Shown in pieces: positions 1 through 9,453 of a stretch of DNA of 62,500 nt (positions are counted from its first letter, which is position 1; each line of letters starts with the position of its first letter). The position numbers and the translations under genes are program-made. The stretch covers positions 37,501 to 100,000 of the forward strand of contig CAJNDS010002154.1 in the NCBI GenBank assembly GCA_905221605.1, in the 5' to 3' direction. This stretch comes from Symbiodinium natans (lineage: Eukaryota; Sar; Dinophyceae; Suessiales; Symbiodiniaceae). Under the pieces are notes generated by a model. The model saw nothing but the letters and a program-made list of their open reading frames with translations, did no database searches and was not told the DNA's origin.

Positions 1-71
1 TTAAACTACATCCCCGAAGTCCTCAAACCCTAAACCCTAAACGGCCCTAAACCCCTCAAGAACCTGGTGTC

Positions 72-170
72 TTAGACAATGTTCTGAGCACCGCGATTGC
101 CTGGAAGCTGCTTGGAGGCTTCGGCCGCAGAAGCTCCTCCACGGGCCTGCCGCAGGGTTCTGGGAGCCAT
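72..170 (-). CDS. short possible coding exon, Ala-rich
   Basis: A 33-codon frame opens with an ATG in good context and ends in TAA (peptide starts MAPRTLRQARGGASAAE). It sits between short telomere-like tracts, the usual place of exons in this window. No family is recognised and it may be an internal exon rather than a whole gene. Confidence 0.22.
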   Translation of the reverse strand: MAPRTLRQARGGASAAEASKQLPGNRGAQNIV

Positions 171-572
171 GGGTTGAAGCTTAAGCTTCAGAAAGATGTT
201 TATTTAGGGTTTAGGGTTTTGGGATTAGGGTTTAGGGTTCAGGGTTTAGGGTTGGTGTGTCCCGTTCCGATTCGATAGACGGGTCAAATGAAAGTATCAG
301 CCGAGATGTTGACCATTGGCTTCTGGTAGCTGTCCTCAAATTAGCAGCTCTGATCTTAAACCCCCCAAACCCCAAACCCCAAACCTGAAACCCCAAACCC
401 CAAACCCTCGCCCTCCAAAACTGCATATGGGCCTCGGGCTGAGGTTCTGAGACTCCGAGTCGTCCTCCTCCTCCTCCAAGTCATGTCTCTCACTTCTCTG
501 TACTGTAGCTCGGTAACACATATTATAAATAAAGGATTTAGGGTTAGGGTTTCGGGTCTATGGAGCTTAGCA

Positions 573-679
573 GCCCAGTAACCATATTTTCAGAACGGCA
601 CCCTGCTTTTTTTTGGCTTGTTACTTTGCAAGGGAATCCAGAACCGAGAAAGGGTAAAGGCTACCACTGGGCTACCAAG
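573..679 (+). repeat. introner-like family G, copy 1
   Basis: This is a 107-nt palindromic element that begins GCCCAGTAACCATAT and ends GGGCTACCAAG. Other copies lie at 8787-8887, 14452-14560 and about 19720-19832. In the copies at 8.8 and 14.5 kb the element ends are the GC donor and AG acceptor that join phase-matched exons, so the family behaves as a mobile intron. Here the flanking exons are not resolved. Confidence 0.55.
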
Positions 680-859
680 GTGGCACAATAGCAGCCCTCT
701 ACCTTCTTCCGGCTGCCTGCCATCAGCGATATCAGAAGAAGGGAACCGCGCGGTTCTCTGTGAACGAGGTATAACGAGGGACCCCGACTCTTCATCTTAT
801 TCATAAAAAACATAAACCCTACAAATAAATAAACAAATCAATAAATACATATATATTTT

Positions 860-1104
860 TTATATAGTCCTAAGAAGTTCCTAGATAACCCCTAAAGAAC
901 CCTTAAGGCGCCTTAAGGTCCCTTATAAGTCTCCCTGTAAGTCTCCCTCCTTTAGTTCCCTGACTCTGGGTATTTATGTATTTGTTTATTTATCTTTTAC
1001 ATATAGTCCCTATATACCTAAGTAGCCCCTAAATAACCCCCAAAGAACCCCTAAGGTCCCTTATAAGTCTCCCTCCTTTAAGTTCCCTGACTCTGGGAAC
1101 TAAG
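860..1104 (+). repeat. introner-like family P (two nested copies)
   Basis: Two similar blocks share the string ccttataagtctccctcc and end in ttccctgactctggg. The second ends in ACTAAG, which is the acceptor of the exon at 1105. The reverse complement of the family lies at about 9285-9453, where it starts at a GT donor of a minus-strand exon. AT-rich DNA precedes it (790-870). Confidence 0.45.
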
Positions 1105-1828
1105 GGCCGCACGCGCGGGCTGACCGGCTCGCTGCGATGATCCGTCCGACGCTCAGGGCTGGAGGTCGCGTCATAGTGAGGTGATCTGCCAGTACATTTA
1201 GGGTTTAGGGTTTAGGGTTTAGGGTTGAGGGTTGAGGGTTTGTAGATTTCAGGGTAGTTGCATGGGTTCCTTACTGTGGGCCCTTACACTGGGGGAACCC
1301 GTATGTACCCCTTGAAACCCAAGGGCCCTGCAGGGAAGCTAAGGGAGCAAACTAAGGGACCATGTTGCTTTCCTTAGAGGCAAGGGACAACACAACGGCT
1401 GCTCTGAATCGCAGCTGCTGAACAAGAAAGACATAGTGGCCACTTCGAGCTAAGCTGTTGCCAGCTTGGGTGTAGGGTAGAACAGACCTAAACCCTAAAC
1501 CCTAAACCCTAAACCCTAAACCCTAAACCCTAAACCCTAAACCCTAAACCCTAAACCCTACAAGTGCCGAGTTGGGAGTTCTTGAGACTTGTGCCTGGGA
1601 ACTCCGCATGCATACTTCTGTGCGCGCACTTGGTTTGGGAGACGAGCGTTGCTTGCAACCTCAGCAAACCCAAGTGTTGAAGCCATGGCAATTCTATCCG
1701 CAGGTTCCATGCTGCAACACTTTTCGAGCGGTCAGGATGAGGAAGCCATCATACCAATCATGTCAAGTACATTTCCTTCACTTCAGAATGCATATGAGCT
1801 CAAATCCAACAGCCTGAGTAGAAAGTAG
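1105..1828 (+). CDS. 3' part of a plus-strand gene; one exon resembles a methyltransferase strand/loop
   Basis: Exon 1105-1180 reads RLAAMIRPTLRAGGRVIV. Basic residues before a hydrophobic strand after a G-G turn are typical of class I SAM-dependent methyltransferases (like the conserved LRPGGRLV segment), but this is one short motif and the family is a guess. The intron 1181-1252 carries a TTTAGGG array and joins in phase to exon 1253-1337 (VVAWVPYCGPLHWGNPYVPL). A 40-nt intron of family R follows (1338-1377, GC-AG). The last exon, within about 1665-1828, reads MLQHFSSGQDEEAIIPIMSS and stops at TAG 1826-1828. The joins between 1378 and 1665 are unresolved; a CCCTAAA array lies at 1490-1560. 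Confidence 0.45.
1338..1377 (+). repeat. 40-nt intron of family R (GC-AG)
   Basis: The element reads gctaaggg...gggaccatgttgc...ccttag. A close relative forms the complete 39-nt intron at 13116-13154. The two share the core gggaccatg and a cttag end, so this is a very small repeated intron type. Confidence 0.5.
1490..1560 (+). repeat. CCCTAAA array, about 10 perfect units
   Basis: Perfect telomere-type units in the C-rich orientation lie inside an intron of the gene at 1.1-1.8 kb. Confidence 0.95.
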
Positions 1829-2450
1829 TACACGATGACGATGACCAACAAATACACGGGCTTTTGGGAGCGAACGCAAGAAAACTAGTTGCACAAGCTG
1901 TGTTCAAAACACCTTAGCTCTTGATCAGTTTTGTCTATTTCTTCTGCTCGCTGCTAGAATCTCCCTGATGTTGTGGCTTCATGATATTCCTTGTAATGTC
2001 AGCGACTACTTTATTCACACTAGGCGTTTAAAGAACTAGAAACGACAAGGAATTAAACACCACTAAATGTCAACCCATACATCCCCATGCAACCCATCAA
2101 TGGGACGGACAATGCGGAGCATACTGAATCCCAAAAACACCCGATTTCATAGGTTTAATAGGGTCTCTTGGATGGGATTTCGAATTGCACATCTAATTAG
2201 TTAAGTTCATTAACAGGACTGTGCGCATGCGAACACAGGAGCCCATCAGACCTATAATAAACGGGGAGACAAGCCCCACACATATGCTTACAAAGTCATC
2301 AGCCTGGTGCAAAGCCCCTATAAAATAGAGTCATAAAGCGAATGTGTCGCTCCACCCAACTCAAGTTCATCCAACATCCTGTTGCTCCCTCTTCATCTTT
2401 CCATAGGAGCAGAGAAGCCTACCAGTCCTTTGCACCCTTCACCCTTCACT
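1829..2450. other. probable intergenic stretch
   Basis: No exon could be supported here. At 2380-2409 a pyrimidine-rich tract ends in ttccatag, which could be a (trans-)splice acceptor for the gene that follows. Confidence 0.3.
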
Positions 2451-2454
2451 CTTC

Positions 2455-2583
2455 ACCCTTCACCCTAAACCCTGAACCCTGAACCCTGAACCCTAAACCC
2501 TAAACCCTAAACCCTAAACCCTAAATCCTAAACCCTGAACCCTAAACCCTAAACCCTGAACCCTGAACCCTGAACCCTGAACC
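2455..2583 (+). repeat. CCCTAAA/CCCTGAA array
   Basis: Mixed units are arranged in blocks of CCCTGAA and CCCTAAA. The array ends 9 nt before the acceptor of the exon at 2593. Confidence 0.95.
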
Positions 2584-2592
2584 CCATCCCAG

Positions 2593-4582
2593 ATGCCCAC
2601 ACCAGGATTCATGACTCCGTCGGGCATAGAGTTTGCAACTGCGATACACACCTTCTGCACTCCCCATCTACCCGGCCCGAAATGGAGCCTTTGGGGCCTG
2701 TAAAACGCACTCAACCCTCAACTCCAACAAGCCGAATCCCCTCAAAATTCCCCTAAACCCTCAACCCTCAAACCGCAACCCTTGACCCTCAACCCTAAAC
2801 CCTAAACCCTAAACCCTAAACCCTAAACCCTAAACCCTAAACCGATACGGCGTCCCTCTGGAAGTCCCTCAGTGGCCTTATTGCGGAGTTGCGGCGCCCG
2901 CGCTCAGGACTGGCCTGGCAGGTCTTTAAAAGGGCAAGCTCGAGGCTGGTTTGGGGTTTGGGGTTCGGGGTTCGGGGTTTGGGGTTCGGGGTTTGGGGTT
3001 CGGGGTTCGGGGTTTGGGGTTCGGGGTTCGGGGTTCGGGGTTCGGGGTTCGGGGTTTGGGGTTTGGGGCTTGGGGCTTGGGGTTTGGGGTTTGGGGTTGA
3101 GGGTTTAGGGCCTAGGGTTTAGGGTTTGGGGTGAAAAGCTTGGGGCTTAGGGTAGGTCTAAAACAGGAGTTCAGGGAGTTCCAGAAGTTCAGCAGGCTTC
3201 GGGTTGAACCCAGAGCCTGAAGACCAGCTAGTAAGTCACCATTCCAAAGCCACCATCGTAAACATACGATCTTTAATATCCCTGGGATTCTGTTCTAGAA
3301 GCAACCAACAGAATTCTTAGAAGGAGACTGTAGCGTAAGCCGGCTGCACCTCCTCCTGCTTCGGCATGCGCTGCCAACCTTGCCTGGACTGCGGAGACCG
3401 AAGGGTGGCAGCACGGTCAACAAGGCGACATCTGAGCAAACGTAAAGCTAGAGCAAGACTGTGCCTCGCCTTGAAGAATTTTCAAGAGAACACAGAGGAC
3501 ATTGTGGCCTACTTCGGCACGACATCACAGTGAGTGTGAGTGACCGGTCAGTTGAACACCTTCGTCACGAAGCAGGATCTTCAGTACTACAGTACCTCTT
3601 GTAATCTCTGAGGTGATACAGGAGTTGCCTCCCCTGTTCCCATCGTACCCTTGACAAGAGTCGGCTTCCTGCCGTCAAACAGGCCAGTTCTTTGAGTGTG
3701 CCCTCAAGAAAAGTGGCTTTTGGGTGAACAGGTACCAGGTCAGACTGCCCAACTTTGACTGGCCATGCACTTGTCATTGTGGCAAGCTGACATTGGGTTC
3801 GAGGCTTCCTCCGCGTTCCCGGGTGGCGAAAGGAAGGTAATGCAACAGCAATAGGTGTTAATGGGCATGCCCATCTGGCATAGCAGCTATGTGAGGACGA
3901 GCTCAGCGTGACGTTGGGTCGGCATTCAACATCATGGTTTTTGACGAGGCCATGTAGAGACAAAGTGAGCCAGGGCCCTTACTAATAATGCCCGTCATGG
4001 GTAGGAACATGGAAGCTGCCCAATAAAAGGCTTCCGAGAGCAACTCAGAACTATCTGCTGCAACATCCCAAATGCCCCTGCAAAAGACGAACCGCACATA
4101 CAAACCCTAAACCCTAAACCCTAAACCCTAAAACCTAAACCCTAAACCCTAAACCCTAAACCCTGAACCCTGAACCCTGAACCCTGAACCCTAGACCCAA
4201 GACCCTAAACCGCAATCAAGCGCCTGGGGCTCTGACAACCTTGGGCGGTTGCCGAGCGTCGGGGCCGGGGCCGCCGGAAAGTCACGGGAAGGCAGGGGCA
4301 CTTCGAAGGACTGGCGCGCGGTAGGGTTTAGGGTTTAGGGTTTAGGGTTTAGGGTTTAGGGTTTAGGGTTTAGGGTTTAGGGTTTAGGGTTTAGGGTTTA
4401 GGGTTTAGGGTTTAGGGTTTAGGGTTTAGGGTTTAGGCTTTAGGGTCTAGGGTTTAGGGCACTTTGGGGGGCTTAGGCTTCGCAACCTTGGGACACAAAC
4501 CCCCAAGGCCTACATGCCCTTAAACTGTGTGAAAAAATCTTCGTCGTTCAGGGCTCAGTCTCATAGTAGGGCTAAGCCCTGA
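2593..4582 (+). CDS. multi-exon gene, function unknown (basic, Cys-containing protein)
   Basis: Exons joined by phase: 2593-2699 (starts MPTPGFMTPSGIEF; donor GTAAAA), 2865-2921, 3167-3230 (donor GTAAGT), a coding block ending 3529 (NFQENTEDIVAYFGTTS; donor GTGAGTG), about 3574-3650 (RIFSTTVPLVISEVIQEL), 3683-3731 (QFFECALKKSGFWVNR), about 3798-3846, a block from about 3890 (QLCEDELSVTLGRHSTSW; donor GTGAGC), about 4001-4092 (GFREQLRTICCNIPNAP), 4221-4320 and 4508-4582 with TGA stop. The stretch at 3340-3480 holds a Cys cluster (CQPCLDCGDRR) followed by a strongly basic helix, suggestive of nucleic-acid binding. Introns at 2700-2864, 2922-3166, 4093-4220 and 4321-4507 contain telomere-like arrays. 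Joins at 3231-3400 and 3530-3683 are not settled. No family is recognised. Confidence 0.55.
2750..2845 (+). repeat. CCCTAAA array in intron
   Basis: Variant units (CCCTCAA) grade into perfect CCCTAAA. The array lies within intron 2700-2864. Confidence 0.93.
2945..3160 (+). repeat. degenerate G-rich telomere-like array
   Basis: The units are mainly TTTGGGG and TTCGGGG rather than TTTAGGG, so a variant unit was locally amplified. The array fills most of the intron 2922-3166. With the array at 2750-2845 it flanks a 57-nt exon. Confidence 0.9.
4101..4450 (+). repeat. convergent pair: CCCTAAA array, exon, TTTAGGG array
   Basis: A C-rich array (4101-4196) and an array of about 18 TTTAGGG units (4321-4450) flank the 100-nt exon 4221-4320. 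The exon's donor is GTAGGG, immediately followed by the first TTTAGGG unit. Confidence 0.93.
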
Positions 4583-4649
4583 ACCCGAAATAAGGAATTT
4601 CAGCTTTGGCGTTCTGACTCGACTTCCGCTTCCTGTTCTGCCTCCCCTT

Positions 4650-5186
4650 GGCCTTCCGTGGATGTATGTGTATAGGTATATATATAGAATACATATATAT
4701 ATATATGTGTATATATATATATATGTTTGTGTGTGTGTGTGTGTGTGTGTATGTCTGGGCGTGGGCGTGTGCGCGTGTGTGCGTGTGCGCGTGTGTGCCT
4801 GTGCGCGTGTGTTCGTGTGTGCGTGCGTGTGTGCGTGCGTGTGCGCGTGTGTATGTGCGTGTGTATGTGCGTGTGTATGTGCGCGTGTATGTGCGCGTGC
4901 GCGTGTATGTGCGCGTGTATGTGCGCGTGCGCGTGCGCGAGCGCGTGCGCGTGCGTGTTCGCGTGTTCGCGTGTTCGCGTGTTCGCGTGTTCGCGTGTTC
5001 GCGTGTGCGTGTGGGTGTGCGTGTTCGCGTGTTCGCGTGTTCGCGTGTTCGCGTGTGCGTGTGGGTGTGCGTGTGCGTGTGCGTGTGCGTGTGCGTGTGC
5101 GTGTGCGTGCGCGTGCGCGTGCGCGTGTGCGTGCGTGCGTGCGTGCGTGGGTGTGCGTGGGTGTGTGTGTGTGTGTGTGTGTGTGC

Positions 5187-5217
<31 letters not shown>

Positions 5218-5244
5218 CGTGTGTGTGTGTGTGTGCGCGCGCGC

Positions 5245-5294
<50 letters not shown>

Positions 5295-5301
5295 GCGTGC
5301 G

Positions 5302-5332
<31 letters not shown>

Positions 5333-5530
5333 GCGCATGCGTGGGTGTGTGTGTGTGCGTATATACATATCATGGCGCGCACGTGTGTGTGGTGTGTGAG
5401 TGATATATATATATATATACAGTACACTGGTATGTGTGTGTTCCATAAAGAGGGGTATGTGTGTTTCTATACATATATATATATATATATTATTTAAAAA
5501 CAATTATATCTATATTTATGTATACATACG
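4650..5530. repeat. TG/CG/TA microsatellite tract
   Basis: About 0.9 kb of alternating purine-pyrimidine sequence: TA runs, then TGTG/CGTG with TTCGCG blocks at 4958-5060, GC runs, CTTG repeats at 5303-5330, then TA again. Long open frames run on both strands (CVCVC, HTHTH, RARAR), but they are a trivial result of the dinucleotide repeat and I do not regard them as genes. Simple TA/TG sequence continues to about 5850. Confidence 0.95.
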
Positions 5531-5959
5531 CGAGAGAGAGAGAAAGCGAAGAAACAACATGTGTGTTTGTGTGTGCATATATATATATATGTACACATAT
5601 ACATGTACAATATGTGGATGTGAGCATATATGCGTGTATACATATACACACAACTTTGTCTACATGTGTATGTACGACGAAACATGTATACGGTTTGTAT
5701 GTGTATGTGTCTGCGTCTATGTATGGGCGTGTTTTTGTAGATGGATGTGCGTATGCACATGCATCTGCATTTGTATATGTAAAGACATGTATGCATGTGT
5801 GTCATGTTTATGTATATAACATGATTGCTTTATATGTGTGTATCTAGAAGTATTTAGCCGAAGCCTTAAAGCTAAGGGAGAGCAGATGACCAGGGCAGAG
5901 CACCAAGAGACCAAAGGACCATGAGACCAGAGGACCACCCGCATACAACAAATACGGAG

Positions 5960-6065
5960 AAATCGACTACCAGGGCGGACTATTGGGCCCTAGAACCCCT
6001 TAAAAAGGCCCTGTATAGGGTTGACAATGGGGATTATAGGGCCTAATAGCCCATCCGGTAAGTCT
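5960..6065. repeat. introner-like family H copy
   Basis: A palindromic element with ends resembling GGGCGACTAT and its complement, and an internal ccttaaaaaggccctg. Other copies lie at about 22767-22898 and 53355-53415. At 22.9 kb the element ends in CATCCTGCAAAG immediately before an open exon. Confidence 0.45.
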
Positions 6066-6160
6066 AAATACCTGGGCATTCGCGAGCGGTCGTCTCGTTG
6101 GAAACAAACAGTGAAGTTGCATGTGTTAAGGCTTATCAAGCGCAGTCCCATCTCCAGCTG
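6066..6160 (+). CDS. probable exon with a SKYLGIRERSSRW segment
   Basis: Directly after the family H element the plus strand is open: SKYLGIRERSSRWKQTV, then a basic helix. The order S-x-Y-x-G-[IV]-R-x-R-x-x-x-R-W is reminiscent of the first strands of AP2/ERF DNA-binding domains, which are abundant in alveolates. The segment is too short to assign. It may be an upstream exon of the gene at 6462-8496. The minus strand is also open here. Confidence 0.35.
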
Positions 6161-6282
6161 ATTCATCACATGTTTACGGTGCAATGCCTAATGCTCACAC
6201 CAGGATGGTGAGGCTCGTCACACGTCGCGAATTTTCTAGCTTCTGCCACTTCTAAACTTCGCATGCCCTTCTCACAACTACT

Positions 6283-6375
6283 ATTTGCTTAAGAACCCTA
6301 AAAGAAAAAAAAATCCCTATGTTACCCTTAATAAGGAAGAATATTATATATTTTTCGGGGTTCTTAAGGAACTAG
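6283..6375. repeat. introner-like family D copy
   Basis: An inverted repeat with arms tatttgcttaagaacc and ggttcttaaggaactag. Other copies lie at 16965-17040 and 58239-58329; the last one separates two open frames of the membrane-protein gene. Confidence 0.55.
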
Positions 6376-6461
6376 TAGATAAGCCTTCAGGAACATTCTG
6401 GAGCTGATTCAGATCCGTCTCTGCAACTAAGGCAACTTGACCCTGCAAATGTAATGTCCAG

Positions 6462-8496
6462 TCTCGTTTGCCTGCATGGAGAGCATAGATGGCCTGCGAA
6501 ACTCCTGGCAAGCAGCCGGAGCTTCTCATAAAATTTGGGGCACCGGTAATCCTAAAGCCTAAGGAGACTTCAGCCTCGGCCAGTATGAACGATGCAGTTT
6601 AGGGTTTAGGGTTTAGGGTTTAGGGTTTAGGGTTTAGGGTTTAGGGTTTAGGGTTTAGGGTCCCAAATAGCCCCAAAGCGCATCGACTCCATCCTGCAGG
6701 CGTGTAGATGGCTTGTGCTCGACGCCTGCAGCAACGAGATCAAGGGCACTCGCCAACAAAGGTGGGTGGTTTAGGGTTTAGGGTTTAGGGTTTAGGGTTT
6801 AGGGTTTAGGGTTTAGGGTTTAGGGTTTAGGGTTTAGGGTTTAGGGTTTAGGGTTTAGGGTTTAGGGTTTAGGGTTGAGGGTTGAAGGTTTAGGGTAGGG
6901 GTTAGGGTTTAGGGTTTAGGGTTTAGGGGGTTTAGGGGTCTGGCTTTCAAGATGCTTTCTCTCTTTGAAGGATGCAAGGCCTATAAGGGGCAGGCCGCTG
7001 AAAAGGGTAGCAACTGAGCTTTGCACTTTCTTGTAACTTCTGGATGAGGGTAAGGTAGGGATGCAAAGGAGCAGCAAATGCCCAAGAAGTTACTGAATCA
7101 CCCGAGCCATGCCAGTAATCGAGTGCCAGCACACATGCTCGGGAGAGAAATACCGCAGCCTCATCTAGCTGGCATCGGTACTTGACTTGGGGTAGTTTTC
7201 AGCAAAACAATATGGGGGTTGTCAGGGGTTGTTGTTGACTCTTACGCAGGCTCCTGCATTTAGACGTGCTGCAGCGGATGGCTACAGCCTTACACGCCCC
7301 AGAGCCCACAAAATCAAATCTTGGGGGCTCGAAAACCCCAAACCCTGAACCTTTGCCTGGAAAATTCGACACAACAGAACCCCCTAAGCCCTCAATCAAC
7401 TAAACCCTAAACCCTAAGCCCTCAATCAACTAAACCCTAAACCCTAAGCCCTCAATCAACTAAACCCTAAACCCTAAACCCGAAACCCTAAACCCTAAAC
7501 CCTAAATGCAGAACACACCCTGGCGACCTGGGCCTGGCTCGGTGTGTTGCCGGTCCATGCCCTGCAGCGGCAGCAGGTGCTACTTTGCTGCGACTGGGTT
7601 TCGGATTCAGGGTTTGCATCTTTAGGGCTCCTAAACCCTAAACCCTAAACCCTAAACCCTAAGCCCTAAATCCTAAACCCTGAAAAACACCCTAAGCAGG
7701 GGTTTAGGACGAGAAGAGAGGAGCCGACGTGGCCCAGACTGGCGACGCATTCGATTCAAGCCTGTCTGCGATTCTGGGTGTTGCTTTAAAGCCCTTTGAA
7801 AATTATTTATGAATAGGTTCCCTTAAAAATTATCTATGAATAGGTTCCCTTTAAAGGGAAAGAAGGGAAAGTTTCAAAGCAATACCCAGGATCGCATTTA
7901 TTCGCGAGAAGACGGCTGGGCAATTGCCATGCGCTGCAGATGCGGCCGGGTAGAAGCGAACCCTAAACCCTAAACCCTAAACCCTAAACCCTAAACCCTA
8001 AACCCTAAACCCTAAACCCTAAACCCTAAACCCTAAATCCTAAGCCGCCAAGACACCGGTGAGGCGCTCCGCGAAGATCTCGAATGATCGTGCGGCCTCA
8101 ACAGAAAGAGGGGCTCGGAGTGAACAACGCGCAGAAAGGGCTTTCAGTCTTAGGGTAGTTGTATGGGTTAGGGTTTAGGGTTTAGGGTTTAGGGTTTAGG
8201 GTTTAGGGTTTAGGGTTTAGGGTTTAGGGTTTAGGGTTTAGGGTTTAGGGTTTAGGGTTTAGGGTTTAGGGTTTAGGGTTTTGGGCCCTAACCCTTTCAG
8301 GAGGTCAGAGACCATATTCAGGGCCCATGAAACTACTCCTAGATTTAGGAAGCTGCAGGGCATACCACGCCTACCAGCTTCCTGTACCCTAAACCCTAAA
8401 CCCTAAACCCTTAACCTACAGTGGCACCAAGCGCGGCCTTGGATTTTGGGCGTAGTTCAAGATCCGCGAGGTCTCCGGGTACTTCTCATTTGCTGA
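6462..8496 (+). CDS. 11-exon gene, C-terminal 274 codons, function unknown
   Basis: This is one of the best-resolved models in the window. Exons: 6462-6545, 6671-6761, 6936-7006, 7069-7114, 7250-7326, 7512-7576, 7700-7777, 7890-7949, 8053-8146, 8301-8383 and 8422-8496 (TGA). All ten joins agree in phase and no stop is met in 822 nt. Sample segments: PKRIDSILQACRWLVLDACS, LLHLDVLQRMATALHAPEP, THSIQACLRFW joined to DRIYSREDGWAIAMRCRCGR, and the C-terminus WHQARPWILGVVQDPRGL. Donors are GT except GC at 7327. Introns are 38-185 nt. Seven of ten hold telomere-like arrays in either orientation, and three (6762-6935, 7950-8052, 8384-8421) are almost nothing else. The 5' end is open; the exon at 6066 may belong. 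I do not recognise the protein. Confidence 0.65.
6597..6660 (+). repeat. TTTAGGG array in intron 6546-6670
   Basis: Nine units in the G-rich orientation within a 125-nt intron with a GTAATC donor and an AAATAG acceptor. Confidence 0.93.
6762..6935 (+). repeat. intron made almost wholly of TTTAGGG repeats
   Basis: The 174-nt intron starts GTGGGTGG and then consists of TTTAGGG units with a few variants. Its acceptor AG is the AG of the last TTTAG. It joins a phase-2 exon end to a 1-nt exon start, giving an open frame on both sides. Confidence 0.6.
7380..7690 (+). repeat. two CCCTAAA arrays in introns 7327-7511 and 7577-7699
   Basis: The first array contains three copies of a 35-nt higher-order unit (ccctaagccctcaatcaact plus telomeric units). 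The second is at 7632-7680. Both are in the C-rich orientation and intronic. Confidence 0.9.
7778..7889 (+). repeat. 112-nt inverted-repeat intron
   Basis: Terminal arms GGTGTTGCTTTAAAG and CAAAGCAATACCCAG pair with each other. The middle holds two copies of attatttatgaataggttccc. It separates two phase-matched exons, so the element ends are the splice sites. This introner type was seen only once here. Confidence 0.5.
7950..8285 (+). repeat. CCCTAAA intron, exon, TTTAGGG intron
   Basis: The intron 7950-8052 is GTAGAAGCGAA followed by 11 CCCTAAA units and TCCTAAGCCGCCAAG. The next intron (8147-8300) begins GTCTTAGGGTAG and holds about 17 TTTAGGG units. The exon between them is 94 nt. Confidence 0.7.
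8384..8421 (+). repeat. 38-nt intron built from CCCTAAA units
   Basis: GTA, then three CCCTAAA units, then CCCTTAACCTACAG. It joins exon 8301-8383 to the terminal exon 8422-8496 in phase 0. It is the shortest array-derived intron found here. Confidence 0.55.
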
Positions 8497-8670
8497 CACG
8501 TTCCTTGGAACGGCCGGTGGGCATGTGATGAACTGGCAAAGGAGATGCGGTGCATTCCACCACAAACCAGCGTTCACTTCCGCCTATACCCTGGCTTCGC
8601 AAATAAAAAAGCAACTCACAGCTTTTGAAGCAGCATAACCCTGCAAGCTTTAGCAACCTTGCTTGCTCAG

Positions 8671-8904
8671 TTTGCTCAGGTCACGGCGACTCAGCCGCAG
8701 TTGGCGCCTCCCGGCAGGTGTCTACATGCCGTGAACTGCCACGCAGAGTGCTCTTCGTTAAGACGCGCTCGGGGCGCTTCATGGCAGCCCAGTAACCATA
8801 TTAGAAGGGCACCCTTTTTTGGGTTGGCTATTGTATAAGGGAAACCATAAACCAAAAAAGGGTAAAGAGTACCACCGGGCTACCAAGCCTTATATGGCTT
8901 AAAG
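8671..8904 (+). CDS. 5' or internal exons of a plus-strand gene with a 17-nt microexon
   Basis: Exons 8671-8717 (FAQVTATQPQLAPPG), 8763-8786 (RARGASW) and 8888-8904 (LIWLK) agree in phase. The first acceptor follows a pyrimidine-rich tract. The second intron is a family G element (GC-AG, 101 nt). The 17-nt exon ends at a strong GTAAGC donor. The gene continues downstream but I could not follow it through 8905-9190, which holds degenerate C-rich repeats and a family B element. No family is recognised. Confidence 0.45.
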
Positions 8905-9084
8905 GTAAGCCTGCGTGTGGCTGATGAAAGTGGCAAGCCCTAAAGCGCTGAACTCCAAATCCGTAAAACCCCACAGCAACCTTTTGAGCCCTAAACCTTG
9001 AAGCTTATCTTAAAGTCTAGGCCAAAAGCAACCCCAGCCCTAACCAAAACCATTCAAACCTTTTTCCAACAGCAAATCCTAACC

Positions 9085-9190
9085 TTTACTAACAGTCCTT
9101 AATCGGGATCAAGCAAACCCTAACCTTTTTTGAACAGTCCTTAATAGGGATTAAAATAGGGGGTACTATCCCTAGTAAGGACTGCTAGTA
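9085..9190. repeat. introner-like family B copy
   Basis: Contains cagtccttaatagggat and its near-complement gtaaggactgctagtata. The best copies of this family are at 54528-54630, 28808-28916 and 44553-44650. Confidence 0.5.
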
Positions 9191-9284
9191 TAAGGGGCCT
9201 TAAACTTAGCGTAGTCTCGTGCGGATCTGGCCTGGGAGGGCCGGCGGGCTTGCAACGCCTTGCTTTTAGGGCGGCGGGACAATT

Positions 9285-9453
9285 GAGGGACCTTAGGGGT
9301 TACTTGGGGGTTACTTGGGGGTTATTTAGGGGCTACTTAGGTATATAGAGGCTATAAAAGGTATGTACCGGGGATATTTGGGGGTTAGGGGGGCTATTTA
9401 ATTGGGGGCTACTTAGGTATATGGGGACTATGTAAGGAATATGTGGGGGTTAC
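9285..9453. repeat. introner-like family P, reverse orientation
   Basis: Repeated gggggttacttgggggttac and gctacttaggtatat blocks. On the minus strand it begins GTAACCCCC at the end of the open frame 9454-9667. Confidence 0.45.

Noticed and set aside
3565-3963. 132-codon minus-strand frame
   Set aside because: It runs across four plus-strand coding blocks with matching donors and acceptors of the gene at 2.6-4.6 kb.
4221-4320. Minus-strand exon SFEVPLPSRDF
   Set aside because: At first this looked coding, but the plus reading joins in phase on both sides to a terminal exon and has a GTAGGG donor.
4520-5503. Long open frames (up to 327 codons) on both strands
   Set aside because: They follow from the TG/CG microsatellite (Cys-Val, His-Thr, Arg-Ala alternation) and have no protein character.
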